Shown here in pieces: positions 47,649 to 58,268 of a DNA stretch of 64,000 bases. Positions within the stretch are counted from its first letter, which is position 1, and every line of letters begins with the position of its first letter. This DNA is from Hysterangium stoloniferum. Taxonomy: Eukaryota; Basidiomycota; Agaricomycetes; Hysterangiales; Hysterangiaceae. Both the position numbers and the translations under genes were made by a program. The stretch is taken from contig WHVD01000251.1 in the NCBI GenBank assembly GCA_015178975.1, positions 26,364 to 90,363 on the forward strand. Direction: 5' to 3'. The notes under the pieces are model-generated. The model did no database searches, was not told where the DNA came from, and saw only the letters and a list, made by a program, of their open reading frames with translations.

Positions 47649-49252
47649 CAGTGACTTACAAAACATATCCAATGTTTTGTAGTTTCAGCTTATATATGCT
47701 ATATCCCAGTAGATAAAATAGTAGGAATCACCAAAATATTTGTGAACATGACCTATCATGTATATATTCATATGGTAGAACTATATTATGTAATATCCAT
47801 ATATGGAAACACTATGAATATTTCAATGGAGAGGGTTCATTGGATACGTTTTGTAACTGACACATTTAGGCAGGAAATTACTAGTATTTAGTACTTAGTG
47901 TAGCCACCCTTTGCCTTTAATATATCTGAAACCCTCCTAGACATACTTTCAATCAAATCCTGACACACCTTTTCATCAATCTTGTACCATTCATCCACCA
48001 CCCTCTCCCATAACTCTTCCATCCCCTGGGGTGCATTCTCATACCCTGCCAACCTCCTCTTCAGGTGATTCCATAGGTGTTCAATGGGATTCAAGTCAGG
48101 AGACTGTGCTGGCCATGAGAGAACCCTGAAACCATTTTCTTGGAACCAATTCTGGGCCTTCTTACAGGTATGCTTGGGGTCATTGTCCTGCTGGAAGATG
48201 ATACCATTGGCAGATTTACCATAGTCCTTAAGACTGGCTTGCAGGTCATCCTCCAGAATCTGGATGTAGAGATCCCCATCCATCCTTCCATCAATCTTGC
48301 ATGCATACCCAACCCCCTCCCACAGCATGCACCCCCAAACCATTAAAGATCCACCACCAAACTTCAGGGTTCCCTCAACCAGCCTGTCACTCAAGCCCTC
48401 CCCTGCCTTTTTCCACACCCACTTCCTGCCATCTGACCCCAGCCTATTAATTTTGGTCTCATCAGACCACACCACATTCTTCCAATCCTTCACAGTCCAA
48501 TCCTGATATGCCAAAGCAAAATCCATTCTCTCCTTTTTATGCCTCTTAGAAAGAAGAGGCCTTTTCTTCTTTACCACAGGCTTCATCCCAGCTGCCTTGA
48601 GTCAATGATGCACTGTTTGAGGATTGAGTGACTGGTTGGTGATAGTGCAAAGTGCCTTTGTTGCATCTACAGCTGTATCAGCCTTTCCAGAGCTGATAAG
48701 GTGTTGTGCAAAATGGATGTTGGCTGTGGAGAGTTTGGAAGGGTGACCACTAGAGGACTTAGAAAGGTGGGAATGGTGTTTAGAATGAAGTCTAGAGATA
48801 GTAGCATAGCTATAGCCAGTAGAAACTAAAATTTGTCTGGCAGAATGGCCAGCATCAAGTAGAGAAAGGATCTCATACTGGGCAGCAGTGGAAAGGGGAT
48901 GCATGGTTAGAATTGAGGGAATCTTAGCTGAGAAAGCCCTTCAACTTATACTGTAGTATAGAATTATCACATGACATGTTGAAAAACATAAACAAATGCA
49001 AACAATCAACATAGGCATATGGTTTTCATGCCAGAACCTGTCAGTTACAAAATGTATCCAATGAACCCTCTCCATTAAAATATTCATAGTGTTTCCATAT
49101 ATGGATATTACATAATATAGTTCTACCATATAAATATATACATGATAGGTCATGTTCACAAATATTCTGGTGATTTCTACTATTTTATCTACTGGGATAT
49201 AGCATATATAAGCTGAAACTACAAAACATTGGATACGTTTTGTAAGTCACTG
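47649..49252 (-). mobile_element. Tc1-type element, nearly complete
   Basis: 1604 bp, inverted ends CAGTGACTTACAAAAC with long terminal repeats. TA follows the right end; the left TA is now TG. Inserted in G2 protease. Confidence 0.9.
47888..48904 (-). pseudogene. Tc1 transposase with one premature stop
   Basis: About 338 codons. N-terminal helix-turn-helix (LDAGHSARQILVSTGYSYATISR), then VVWSDETKINR, FQQDNDPKHTCKKA and SPDLNPIEHLW, giving Asp-Asp-34-Glu spacing as in Tc1. One in-frame TGA near 48601 (after QTVHH) is the only break. It would cut and paste the element at TA sites. Confidence 0.88.
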
Positions 49253-50697
49253 TAAGTTGACATTGTGCCTAAAAAACAATGAGTCAAGCTGGGATCTCTG
49301 AGTGCTGAGAAAATGAATTTTGGAATCATATTAGACATAAGTTTAATAAAAAATGAGTCAGAGTTCAAAAGAGTGGATGCATTAAGATGAGTAAACTTAT
49401 GAATGTGCAGAGAGGTAATGCAACCCCCAACCTGTGTGGAGTCTGTAGGGTTGCTTACTCTTTTTTTGGATCAGCAACTAGTTTGTCCTTTGATGGGGAT
49501 TCCATGGAGGAAGTCTTGGCTGTATGACCTTTTGCAGAGTTTGCTTTTGCCAACAGACACTCTGAAACTTGATGACTGGGTTTTCCCTACAAGAGACAAT
49601 GGCTGTTGTCCATATGATGCTGCCTTTCTTGTGGGGTAAGTTTGCCATTGGGTCTGAGCTTGCCTGTAAGGTCAGGTTTTCCAGTTTGCTTGCCAGGTTG
49701 CTGACCTTTGTTGTTGTTATTGTTGTTGTTGGAAGACTTTTATTCTTCTTCCAGTCGGAGTGTGTGGAGTTTTGGTTGCTGGTAGACAGGGTGTTATTGT
49801 TGGGCTTGTTGACTGTGGACTTGTTGACCTTGTCCACAGAGGTCTCATGGGCAACTTCTGTGTGATGTTCCCAATAGTATGTGTCCACATTCTGAGCCTT
49901 GAGGCACATATGGGACAATGTTTTGGGTTTGCCATCTTCACCTTTTGAGACTTCATCCTTGAAGTGGGATGGCAGACCGGCATAGAACTGGTGGTAGAGA
50001 GTGGGATCACCCCATTGACAATATAGTCTGTGATGTGCTGGGTGCTGGTGGTCCTTCATGTGAAGATTGGTGAGGCTATTCCTGGCTTCTCCAGTCGGGT
50101 TGTACAGGCCAAAGTTTGTTTCCAGCTCTTCCTCGGAAAGTCCACTAAAAGCCCACTAAAAGCCAGTTCAAACCATTTCAATGTGGATCCTGAGAGGTAT
50201 GAGAGTGTGTAATTGACTTTTCAGGAGTCCATGGAGAATGTGGCAGACTGATTGCAGAAATTGAAGCAACATTGCACGAGGAAGGTGGAAAGTTTGTTGG
50301 GATTGGAACCTGTGAAAGGTTCCAGCTTATTAACTTTTGACTGTGGAGGTTCTGGATCCTTTTTCTTGCCTTCTCCAACCATGTGATCCATCAATCTGTC
50401 TAAAGTAATTGCTAACAACTTGGAAGTGGGATCTGAAAGTGGCAGTCACTCATTAGATGGGGAATTTTCTACACCTTTGCCTTTGTCAGGAGCCATGGAC
50501 TTGTCCTCATACTCAGAATCATCTGGGTTTTCCGGGACTTCTTTGATATGGGGTTCATCCATAGCATCAAAGCTGGTTTGTGAGTGTCTGGCTGGTATAC
50601 AAAGTAAGTGGGGAATGAAGAGTCAAAGGTCCAGGTAATGATTCCTGTATGGGTGCTTTTCTTCTTGGTGACATATTGACACAATCTGCGAGTCCAG

Positions 50698-50709
50698 GTC
50701 AGAAAATAC
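50698..50709 (-). promoter_or_regulatory. Self-priming PBS of G2
   Basis: The minus strand reads GTATTTTCTGAC followed by C. It pairs with GGTCAGAAAAT of its own LTR (plus complement at 51010-51020). Both sides carry C/G where the G1 and G4 copies carry T/A. Confidence 0.7.
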
Positions 50710-51639
50710 GTTAAATGATTGATGCACAGAGCTTAGCAAAGGGTTTCCAGAGAAACCCACAGATAATCTGGTAAGACTTGGCTTCAGCTTATAGGCTGCA
50801 CCCTCATGAGATCATGGTGTCCAATTTCAGACAGGTGAACAGGAAACCCAGGAAGTCTGGGTATAGTTGATAGGTTGATAGGTGATAGGTGATACATTGG
50901 GAGGTCAGTCAGAAAGCCCGTGGGCTCCAACAAAGTCAATAGCATTGTGATTCAAGGATGAGAGGTAGAGCAGGATATATGCTAAGTTACTGGGGGGGAA
51001 CTAAGTTGATTTTCTGACCAGATTGTATGTACAAACATTACTTAGACTATATAGACTGTGGAATGTATGCAATACCAAATCTGCTAATAATAAAACCAAA
51101 ACAAGTAATCATGAAACAGGATAGGTAAACACCAAACTAGGTGTTAGGGATGGAATGGAATGGAGGCAGAGTCTGAAAACATGACAGGTCATTTGACCAT
51201 AATGGGAGTGTGGTTCAGTTAGAGAGCTGTCGGGTTATCCAGGTGGAGCCCAGTGACTGGTGCATGGAATGGTGTCAGACATAGACAGGCTTTCACATGT
51301 GTGGGTCTTAGTGGGGTCTGGTGGCTGATACACGAGACACAGGGGTCAGGTGTAGATAGGCTTGACATCCAGGTCCTGGCAGGTTTTCCAGCTTAGCTGT
51401 AACTTGATATAGTGAGTCAGGTGCATGTAGGATAGGGTCCAGAGTCAAACATAGGCAGGTTTGACATGCACAGGTCCTGGTGGAGTCCGATGACTGATGC
51501 ACGAGACACAGAGGGTCAGGCATAGACAGGTTCAACCTGTGTGGGTCCCAGCAGAGTCCAGTTAAATGCAACTTTGTTATAGAGAGCCAGGTACATGTAG
51601 GAGGGGGTCTGGAGCCCAGCGGGTTTTCCAGTCCTAACA
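50710..51639 (-). repeat. 5' LTR of G2 with enlarged U3
   Basis: About 930 bp, longer than usual because a U3 segment of about 160 bp (51300-51465) is repeated at 51470-51625 with divergence (shared markers GATACACGAGACACAG / GATGCACGAGACACAG). The end CCTAACA at 51639 is followed by GTGAG. Confidence 0.82.
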
Positions 51640-51790
51640 GTGAGCCTCTGTGTCCTATCTTTGCCTCATACTTTATCAACAGGGTGAATTAATACTTCAT
51701 TGAATGAGACATCTGCATTCAATATTGTTGAATATTCTTCAATTGTTTATTCAACTTTATTGAGTGAAATCTGATTCATGTCAGGGCCAA
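51640..51790 (-). repeat. Coding-like dispersed repeat, copy 3
   Basis: Matches copies at 6530 and 27104. The minus strand has an ATG followed by AATCAGATTTCACTC. It lies downstream of the E-type LTR in the same orientation. Confidence 0.45.
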
Positions 51791-51799
51791 ATTACTAAG

Positions 51800-52277
51800 A
51801 GTCATAAGGTAAGCAGCTTACTGAAGACACCTTCAAGGGTATTAGAACAGGAATAATAAGAATGAGCTAGAAGGGGGTAATCTAAGTTGATATTTGAACT
51901 GGAGAACTGTAGCATACATGGAAAGAGCTTTATACTACAGTGAGATGGATGATCAGAGGACTGATCAGAGAAGTGAGATCAGAGAAGTGAGAGTGATGTG
52001 TTTAAAAGAAGTAGGGGAAAGAATGGGGATCCAATGAGACTAAAGACAATATCACAAAGTATTCTAAAAAAGTATGAGGTGGCAAATGGTATGTATACAT
52101 GGAAACAGTGAATGGGAGAGTGAACAGGACAGAAAGCTAAGGGGCTAAGCTTCAAAGAAGTAAATATCAGGGCACTGTGAGTGGTGATACTGTGAGTGAG
52201 GGTACCAATAGCAGGGGGCCAGAGGGTTACAAGACTAAAACAGGTTGTGGGGTTCCAAAATGGCAGGGATCCTAACA
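51800..52277 (-). repeat. E-type LTR, minus
   Basis: Right end GGATCCTAACA at 52277; the reverse complement begins TGTTAGGATCCCTG. The inner end was not fixed. Confidence 0.55.
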
Positions 52278-52486
52278 TTCAGGTTGCAAAGAGAGACTGA
52301 CTTATATATGTCTTGTGTTGGAATTTGAGCATTGTGGACAACACAAATTTTTGAAACAACATGATCAAGTGGCACAGCTACATATGTACATATTTTTAGT
52401 TACACAATGGAACTGCCACTCCCTTGTGCCACTTGCATTGTTTGTACCATCCCTATTGTTCCCTTCACATATGTATATATGTAAAC

Positions 52487-52871
52487 TGTTACAACCGTGT
52501 CAAAACCCAAAGATATCCAATGATGCTATCACCTCAAGTTATCATCACATCATCATATCAGCCACCATCGGAAAACCTGACACTGATGTACACCTCACAG
52601 CAATCAAACCCCACTACAGCCCCTGTCAACTTATACTTGTACTCTCTGGTTATACTCTGATATGTCCTTTTATCCTTTGATGATCTGTTTATTCTATGTC
52701 TCACCTATGTCATATATACTATGAACTATTTCCTTTTTCATAGTTACCACCCTCAGTTATTCATGGCCTCTGACCTTATTGTAACCTTCCTGTACTTGGT
52801 CAAGTTTATTTGTCATTGGTATTTCCACTCTTCCCTTAGCTAGTATTTTCTAGATGCCAATAACTTGTAAA
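52487..52871 (+). repeat. C-type LTR, 3' truncated
   Basis: Starts TGTTACAACCGTG and stops at the TA where the Tc1 element at 52874 begins. The remaining C-type sequence is not found on the other side. Confidence 0.75.
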
Positions 52872-52873
52872 TA

Positions 52874-54517
52874 CAGTGAGGGACAAAACCCTTCCAATGA
52901 TTTTTAGTTGTGCAAGGATTCTTGAATAACTCAAGAACCACTGTAGCTAAAGACCTGAAATTTGGTGGATGGTTAGGTCTATATGTTATCTATATGCCCT
53001 TAAAATATTATGACATAAGCATTAGTATTTCCCATGCTATAAACAAAATACTAATAAAATCATATTGGAAGGGTTTTGTCCCTGGTATAAAAAGAACACA
53101 AATCAAACAATCTAGTACTTGGTATCGCCTCCCTTGGCCTTTAAAACAGCCTCAACCCTTCTAGGCATATGCTCCACCAAGTTCCGACAAGAGGCAGGGA
53201 TCTTCTCCCACTCTGTCTGAACCCTCTCCCACAACTCATGAATACTCTTGGGTGCCACTTCATACTCTCCCAGCCTCTTTTTGAGGTAATACCAGAGGTG
53301 TTCAATTGGATTAAGGTCAGCAGAGTGAGGTGGCCATACCATGACCACAAATCCATTGTCTTTAAACCAATTGGTGGCCTTCTTGCTCTTGTGTTTAGGG
53401 TCATTGTCTTGCTGAAAGACCTCATCTTCTGTGTTCTTGCCATAATACTCCATGGTTGCTTGAATTTCATCTTCCAGAATGCTAACATAAAGGTCAGTAT
53501 CCATCCTTCCATCAATCTTGGTGGAATATCCTGGTCCTTCCCACAACATACAGCCCCACAACATCAGATTTCCCCCTCCAAACTTGACTGTACCCTCAAC
53601 CAGCCTATCACTGAGCCCCTCTCCTGCCCTTTTCCACACCTACTTTCTCCCATCTGACCCCAAATGATTGATTTTTGTCTCAGCTGACCAAACAACCCCC
53701 TTCCAATCATCCACAGTCCAGTCCTTGTGTGCCAGAGCAAAGTCCATCCTTGCCTTCCTATGCCTCTTAGTGAGTAAAGGCCTTTTTCTCTTCACCACAG
53801 CCCTCATTCCAGCCTTCTTGAGTGCCCAATGAACAGTCTTCACTGAAATGGACTCTCCAGTCATATTTTGAAGGATTTTGGTGACCTCAATGGCATGTTC
53901 TGCCTTCTAAGAAGTGATTTGTTGGATGGAATAATGAATATCTGACACTGGAGGCACCCCAAGGTTTTTGGAGTTGGAAAACCTTCTGAAAAGCCTACTA
54001 TTTGGCCAAATTTTCTGAGAATTCTTTGAACTGATAAATTGATTGAAAGTTTTAAGTTTTAGTAAGATTTTCAACTGGAAAATCATATCTGAAAACTTTA
54101 AATATTTTTATTAGAAAATCTGAGGAAACATCATCAGTCAGAGTTTCTTGATACAAATTTTCAAAGTTTTCAGATATGATTTCCCACTTTGGAAAATCCT
54201 ACTAAAACTTAAAATCTTTAAACAATTTATCAGTTCAAAGAATTCTTAGAAAAGTTGGCCAAATATTAGGATTTTTGGAAGGTTTTCAAACTCCCAAAAC
54301 ATTGGGGTGCCTGCAGTGTGAGGGAGAAAACTTGCATGGATGGCCACCAGGTGCTTTGGCAAGTGATATGATTATGTCATAATATTTTAAGGGCATATAG
54401 ATAACATATGTATAGACCTAACCAACCACCAAATTTCAGGTCTGTATTTACGGTGGTTCTTGAGTTATTCAAGAATCTTTGCACAACTAAAAATTGGAAG
54501 GGTTTTGTCCCTCACTG
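52874..54517 (-). mobile_element. Tc1-type element with a foldback insert
   Basis: Ends CAGTGAGGGACAAAACCC, about 170-bp terminal inverted repeats, TA at 52872-52873 and 54518-54519. About 1268 bp without the foldback element. The minus-strand transposase (53112-53930, resuming at 54319-54360) keeps FQQDNDPKHKSKKA and SADLNPIEHLW but has a stop near 53641 and is split by the insertion. Confidence 0.88.
53946..54318. mobile_element. Foldback (MITE-like) DNA element, copy 2
   Basis: 373 bp, CACTGGAGGCACCCCAAGG...GGGGTGCCTGCAGTG, flanked by TGA on both sides (53943-53945, 54319-54321). Arms of about 170 bp pair over nearly the whole length. The uninterrupted target is visible in the related transposase at 55250-55262 (reverse complement). 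Confidence 0.88.
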
Positions 54518-56054
54518 TATATGCCCTTAAAATATTATGACATAAGCATTAGTATTCCCCATGCTATAAATAAAATAATAATAAAATCACATTGGAAGGG
54601 TTTTGTCCTGGTCACATGATTAGCACAAAACCTTATTGATTATCTGCAAATCAGGTTTTGTTTAATCATGTGACCTGTCAAAATTAGATATATATATAGC
54701 TGTTCACTTTCTAGTTCAACAACATCCCTACAACTCAACATTCTACACCATGAAAGCTCTTACCCCTGCTCAGGTTAGCCACATTCTCACTTTGCCCAAT
54801 AAGGGCAAGTCTGCTTCTCAGATCTCTGCAATCACTGGCAAAGGCCTGTCCACTATATCCAGAATTCACTTTAGCCTTAGTATTTCCCATGCTATAAGTA
54901 AAATAATTACAAAATCACATTGGAAGGTTTTGTCCCACACATGATTAGCACAAAACCTTATTGATTATCTGTAAATAAGGTTTTATTTAATCATGTGACC
55001 TATCAAAATTAGATACATATATAGCTGTTCACTTTCTAGTTCAACAACATCCCCACAACTCAACATTCTACACCTGAAAGCTCTTACTCCTGCTCAGGTT
55101 AGCCACATTCTCACTTTGCTCAATAAGGGCAAGTCTGCTTCTCAGATCTCTGCAATCACTGGCAGAGGTCTGTCTACTATATCCAGAATTTGCTTTACCC
55201 ATTGCCCATCACTTGCCAAAGCACCTAGTGGCCATCCATGCAAGCTTTCTCCCTCAGATATTCATTATTCCATCCAACAAATCACTTCTCAGAAGGCAGA
55301 ACATGCCACTGAGGTCATCAAAATACTTCAAAATATGACTGGAGAGTCCATTTCAGTGAAGACTGTTCATAGAGCGCTCAAGAAGGCTGGAATGAGGGCT
55401 GTGGTGAAGAGAAAAAGGCCTTCACTCATTAAGAGGCATAGGAAGGCAAGGATGGACTTTGCTCTGGCATACAAGGACTGGATTGTGTATGAATGGAAGA
55501 GGGTTGTTTGGTCAGATGAGACAAAAATCAATTGTTTGGGGTCAGATGGGAGGAAGTGGGTGTGGAAAAGGGCAGGAGAGGGACTCAGTGATAGGCTGGT
55601 TGAGGGTACAGTCAAGTTTGGAGGAGGAAATCTGATTTTGTGGGGCTGTATGTTATGGGAAGGACCAGGATATTCCACCAAGATTGATGGATGGATGGAT
55701 GGTGACCTTTATGTTAGCATTCAGGATGATGAACTTCAAGCAACCATGGAGTATTGTGGCAAGAACACAGAAGATGTGGTCTTTCAGCAAGACAATGACC
55801 TCAAACACAAGAGCAAGAAGGCCACCAATTGGTTTAAGGACAATGGATTTGTGGTCATGGTATGGCCAACTCAGTCTGCTGACCTTAATCCAATTGAACA
55901 CCTCTGGTATTACCTCAAAAAGGCACTGGGAGAGTATGAAGTGGCACCCAAGAGTATTCATGAGTTGTGGGAGAGGGTTCAGACAGAGTAGGAGAAGATT
56001 CCTGCCTCTACTTGTCAGAACTTGATAGAGAGTATGCCTAGGAGGGTTGAGGCT
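54518..56054 (+). pseudogene. Tc1-type element, 5' duplicated, cut by G4
   Basis: Begins within the terminal repeat, right after the preceding element. A block of about 330 bp (terminal repeat part, leader and first 45 codons) is present twice in tandem (54546-54882, 54883-55200). Only the first copy keeps the ATG (MKALTPAQVSHIL, 54750). The transposase from 55116 is open for 291 codons with VVWSDETKIN, FQQDNDLKHKSKKA and SADLNPIEHLW (DD34E), then TAG at 55989 where Trp is expected. It ends at 56054, where G4 is inserted. Confidence 0.87.
54546..55200 (+). repeat. Tandem duplication of a Tc1 5' region
   Basis: Two units of about 330 bp share markers such as AGCTGTTCACTTTCTAGTTC and TCTCAGATCTCTGCAATCAC. 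The second unit lost one base of the ATG. Confidence 0.88.
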
Positions 56055-56873
56055 TGTTAGGATACACACTCAGGCCGGGTTTCCGGAGAAACCCGCGGGA
56101 TATCCGGTAGGACTTGGCTTCAGCTTATAGGCTGCGCCCTTGCTAGATCGTATTGTCCAATTTCAGACAGGCGGACGGGAATCCCAGGGAGTCCGGGTGG
56201 GGGTTCGTAGGTTGTGAGTCGTAGGTTGTGAGTCGTGAGTCGTGAATCGAGATAGTAGGGAGAGATAGATGCGCCGGAGCCCGTGGGCTCCGACTAGTGC
56301 GAGCGGTCTGATAAGAGTAGGTTTTAGAGAGGAAAATGTATTAGATTACTGGGGGGAATCTAAGCTAATTTTCTGACTGGATTGTATGTACAACATCTGC
56401 CAGTTTATATAGACCGTGGAATGCATGACATACCGAATCCAGTAATAATGAGACGAAACAAGCAAAACATGAAACGGGAATAGTAAACACCAAATTGGTG
56501 TTAGGAACGGGACGGAACGGAGCGGAGTCCGAATCGTGACAAAGCATATCCCATAACGGGAAACGGAGCGGGAGCGGAGTCCTAAATCGTGACAGGTCAT
56601 TTGACTAAAACGGGAACGGGGCTCGATTAGAGCGGTGACGGGATTCTAAGCGGGGACCGGTGACTGATGCGTGGGACGAAGACGGACATAGATAGAGACG
56701 GGGTCCGGGGGAAGTCCGGTGACTGATATGTGTCTTAATGAGGTCGAACGTAACGAGTCTTGACGTAACGGAGTCCGGGCGGGAAATCCTATAAACAGAC
56801 GATTGGTGCTTGTAGCACGTGGGGGCGTACGAGTTAGTGCCCGGAGTCCGGCGGGATTTGTCCGGTCGTAACA
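56055..56873 (-). repeat. 3' LTR of G4
   Basis: 819 bp, plus strand TGTTAGGATACAC...GGTCGTAACA. Contains two perfect short hairpins, GGGTTTC-CGGA-GAAACCC (56078-56095) and GGAGCCC-GT-GGGCTCC (about 56276-56291), and between them the U5 module (56108-56135). Confidence 0.95.
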
Positions 56874-56886
56874 GTATCCTCCCTTT
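56874..56886 (-). promoter_or_regulatory. Polypurine tract of G4
   Basis: The minus strand AAAGGGAGGATAC abuts the LTR. Confidence 0.85.
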
Positions 56887-57023
56887 ATGCCGAAGTCCCA
56901 AAGAGGCTCTAGACCTAAATAAGGTTCTTGTTGGCTACGCGCATGTGTCAAAAGTCATGTCGGTTACACGTATATGTCAAAGAGTCATGTGATCTGGAAG
57001 GTAAGGTTCAAACGCGACGAGCC

Positions 57024-57032
57024 TATATAAAA
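57024..57032 (+). promoter_or_regulatory. TATA box of the antisense accessory gene
   Basis: TATATAAAA lies 59 bases before the accessory ATG and 150 bases inside the element from the LTR. The same motif at the same distance is kept in G0 and G1, both heavily decayed elsewhere. Confidence 0.6.
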
Positions 57033-57082
57033 AATTGAAAAATAGAAATTTCTTCTTCTTTATTACCCCCATCTTCGTCACC

Positions 57083-58065
57083 ATGGGACCAAAACCGACA
57101 CCACGCAAGCCAATGCCGACAGCAGGGCCCTCCACGGGCACTCCGTATCGGGCGCCGTGGACGGCGGCCCAATTGTTGGCGCGGCGAGAAGAGCAGCGCC
57201 AGCTTCGTGAAGCAGCAGAGAGAGAGGCAAGGGAGGCTGAGGAGGCCCTGGACAGAGAGTACCAGGAAGCATTGGCCGCGGAGGAAGAGGCCGCAAAGGA
57301 GAGGGAACGTGAGGCGGAGGAGGCTGCACGAGTGGCCGCAGAGAACGCCCGGGTGGCTGCGGAGAAAGCCCGGTTGGCCGCGGAGAGGGCCGCCATTGTT
57401 GCGGGAAAAGTAAGTCCCAATTTCACTTATCGAACTTTACTGACTTGTGATTTTCAGCGCAAAGCGACAGAGGTGGAGTCCGAGTCCGAGGGGGAGCCAG
57501 AGAGCCCCCAAAAGGTAGGCCTCATGTCCATGGAATACCCGCGGAAAACTGACCATATCAACAGAAGGCAAGGAAGGTGGCGCCAGTCCGTCTTCCGACG
57601 CGGAACGAGCCGCGGTGTTCCGGTTGCAACGACCGGAACACGGAATGCAACCGAAAGGCCGGCCAGGGGCCGGGATGCTATCAATGCACGCACCTCAAGG
57701 CGAGGTGCTCGCTTGTGCACGAGCAGGCCACGGGATCCGGGGCGCGAGACATAAGCGGGACAGACGGGTTGTCCGGGTTGGACGAGGTCCTTGGACGGAT
57801 CGCCGAGGGCATCGAGGCCCAAAACGAGTTGCTCCGGAAGAGCAACAAGGTCCAAATTGTGGTGGCAAAGGAGCTGTCCAGACTCTGCGAGGAGTTTTGG
57901 AAGTTCCTGGCGGAGTATGGCGGCTATGTCTTTGAAGAGCCGCAAGTCGGGAGTTCCGAGGATGCCAGATCGGATGAGGACGGGGTTGCCGCGGAGGTCG
58001 CGGAGCTCCCTGAGGAGGTAGCTGAGGCAGAGGGGAAAAAACATAGTCCCATAAATGTAGACTGA
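57083..58065 (+). CDS. Antisense accessory protein of gypsy: coiled coil plus Zn2Cys6-like cluster
   Basis: Encoded opposite to gag-pol, between pol and the 3' LTR. Three exons (57083-57409, 57458-57514, 57565-58065) joined at phase 0 give 294 codons; introns are GTAAGT...TTTCAG (48 nt) and GTAGGC...CAACAG (50 nt). Residues about 35-107 are Glu/Ala/Arg-rich coiled coil; exon 2 is acidic. Residues 146-176 (57616-57708) have cysteines spaced C-x2-C-x6-C-x9-C-x2-C-x6-C, matching the fungal Zn2Cys6 rule, with Lys/Arg before the last Cys. The C-terminal third (EFWKFLAEYGGYVFEEPQV) is conserved in old copies. AATAAA follows at 58079. Introns persist because the retrotransposed RNA is the other strand. 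A DNA- or chromatin-binding regulator is inferred, not shown; the cluster could instead bind nucleic acid or only stabilise the fold. Confidence 0.8.
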
Positions 58066-58268
58066 AAAGTAATATAGAAATAAAAGTAATTGAACATAAA
58101 AGTAAAGCGTGAAAAACATAAAAAATAGAAGTCAAAGCCAAAGTCCGCGGAGAGTCCGCTTAAAGACTTGACAAGACATGTCAGAACCTGTAAAAGCAAA
58201 GAGAGACATAGGGCGACAGGGAATAGTGAAAATGAGTCCAAACGTAACACGGGGTCCGCGGAGTGCGG

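Larger units (their letters stand above)
47203..50674 (-). pseudogene. Gag and protease region of G2
   Basis: Minus-strand gypsy copy. Gag starts with ATG at 50674 (MSPRRKAP) and keeps the zinc-knuckle region in altered form (CRENPVIKFQSVC). The A7 run before the gag stop (near 49457) matches the frameshift site of the intact copy. The protease segment ([30 protein letters not shown]) lies at 47337-47640 and is separated from its start by a Tc1 element at a TA. Removing G1 joins it to 30336-30556. Confidence 0.87.

Noticed and set aside
57454-58119. 221-codon open frame on the minus strand opposite the accessory gene
   Set aside because: Its text mirrors the GC-rich plus-strand exons; splice sites, TATA box, cysteine spacing and conservation all favour the plus strand.
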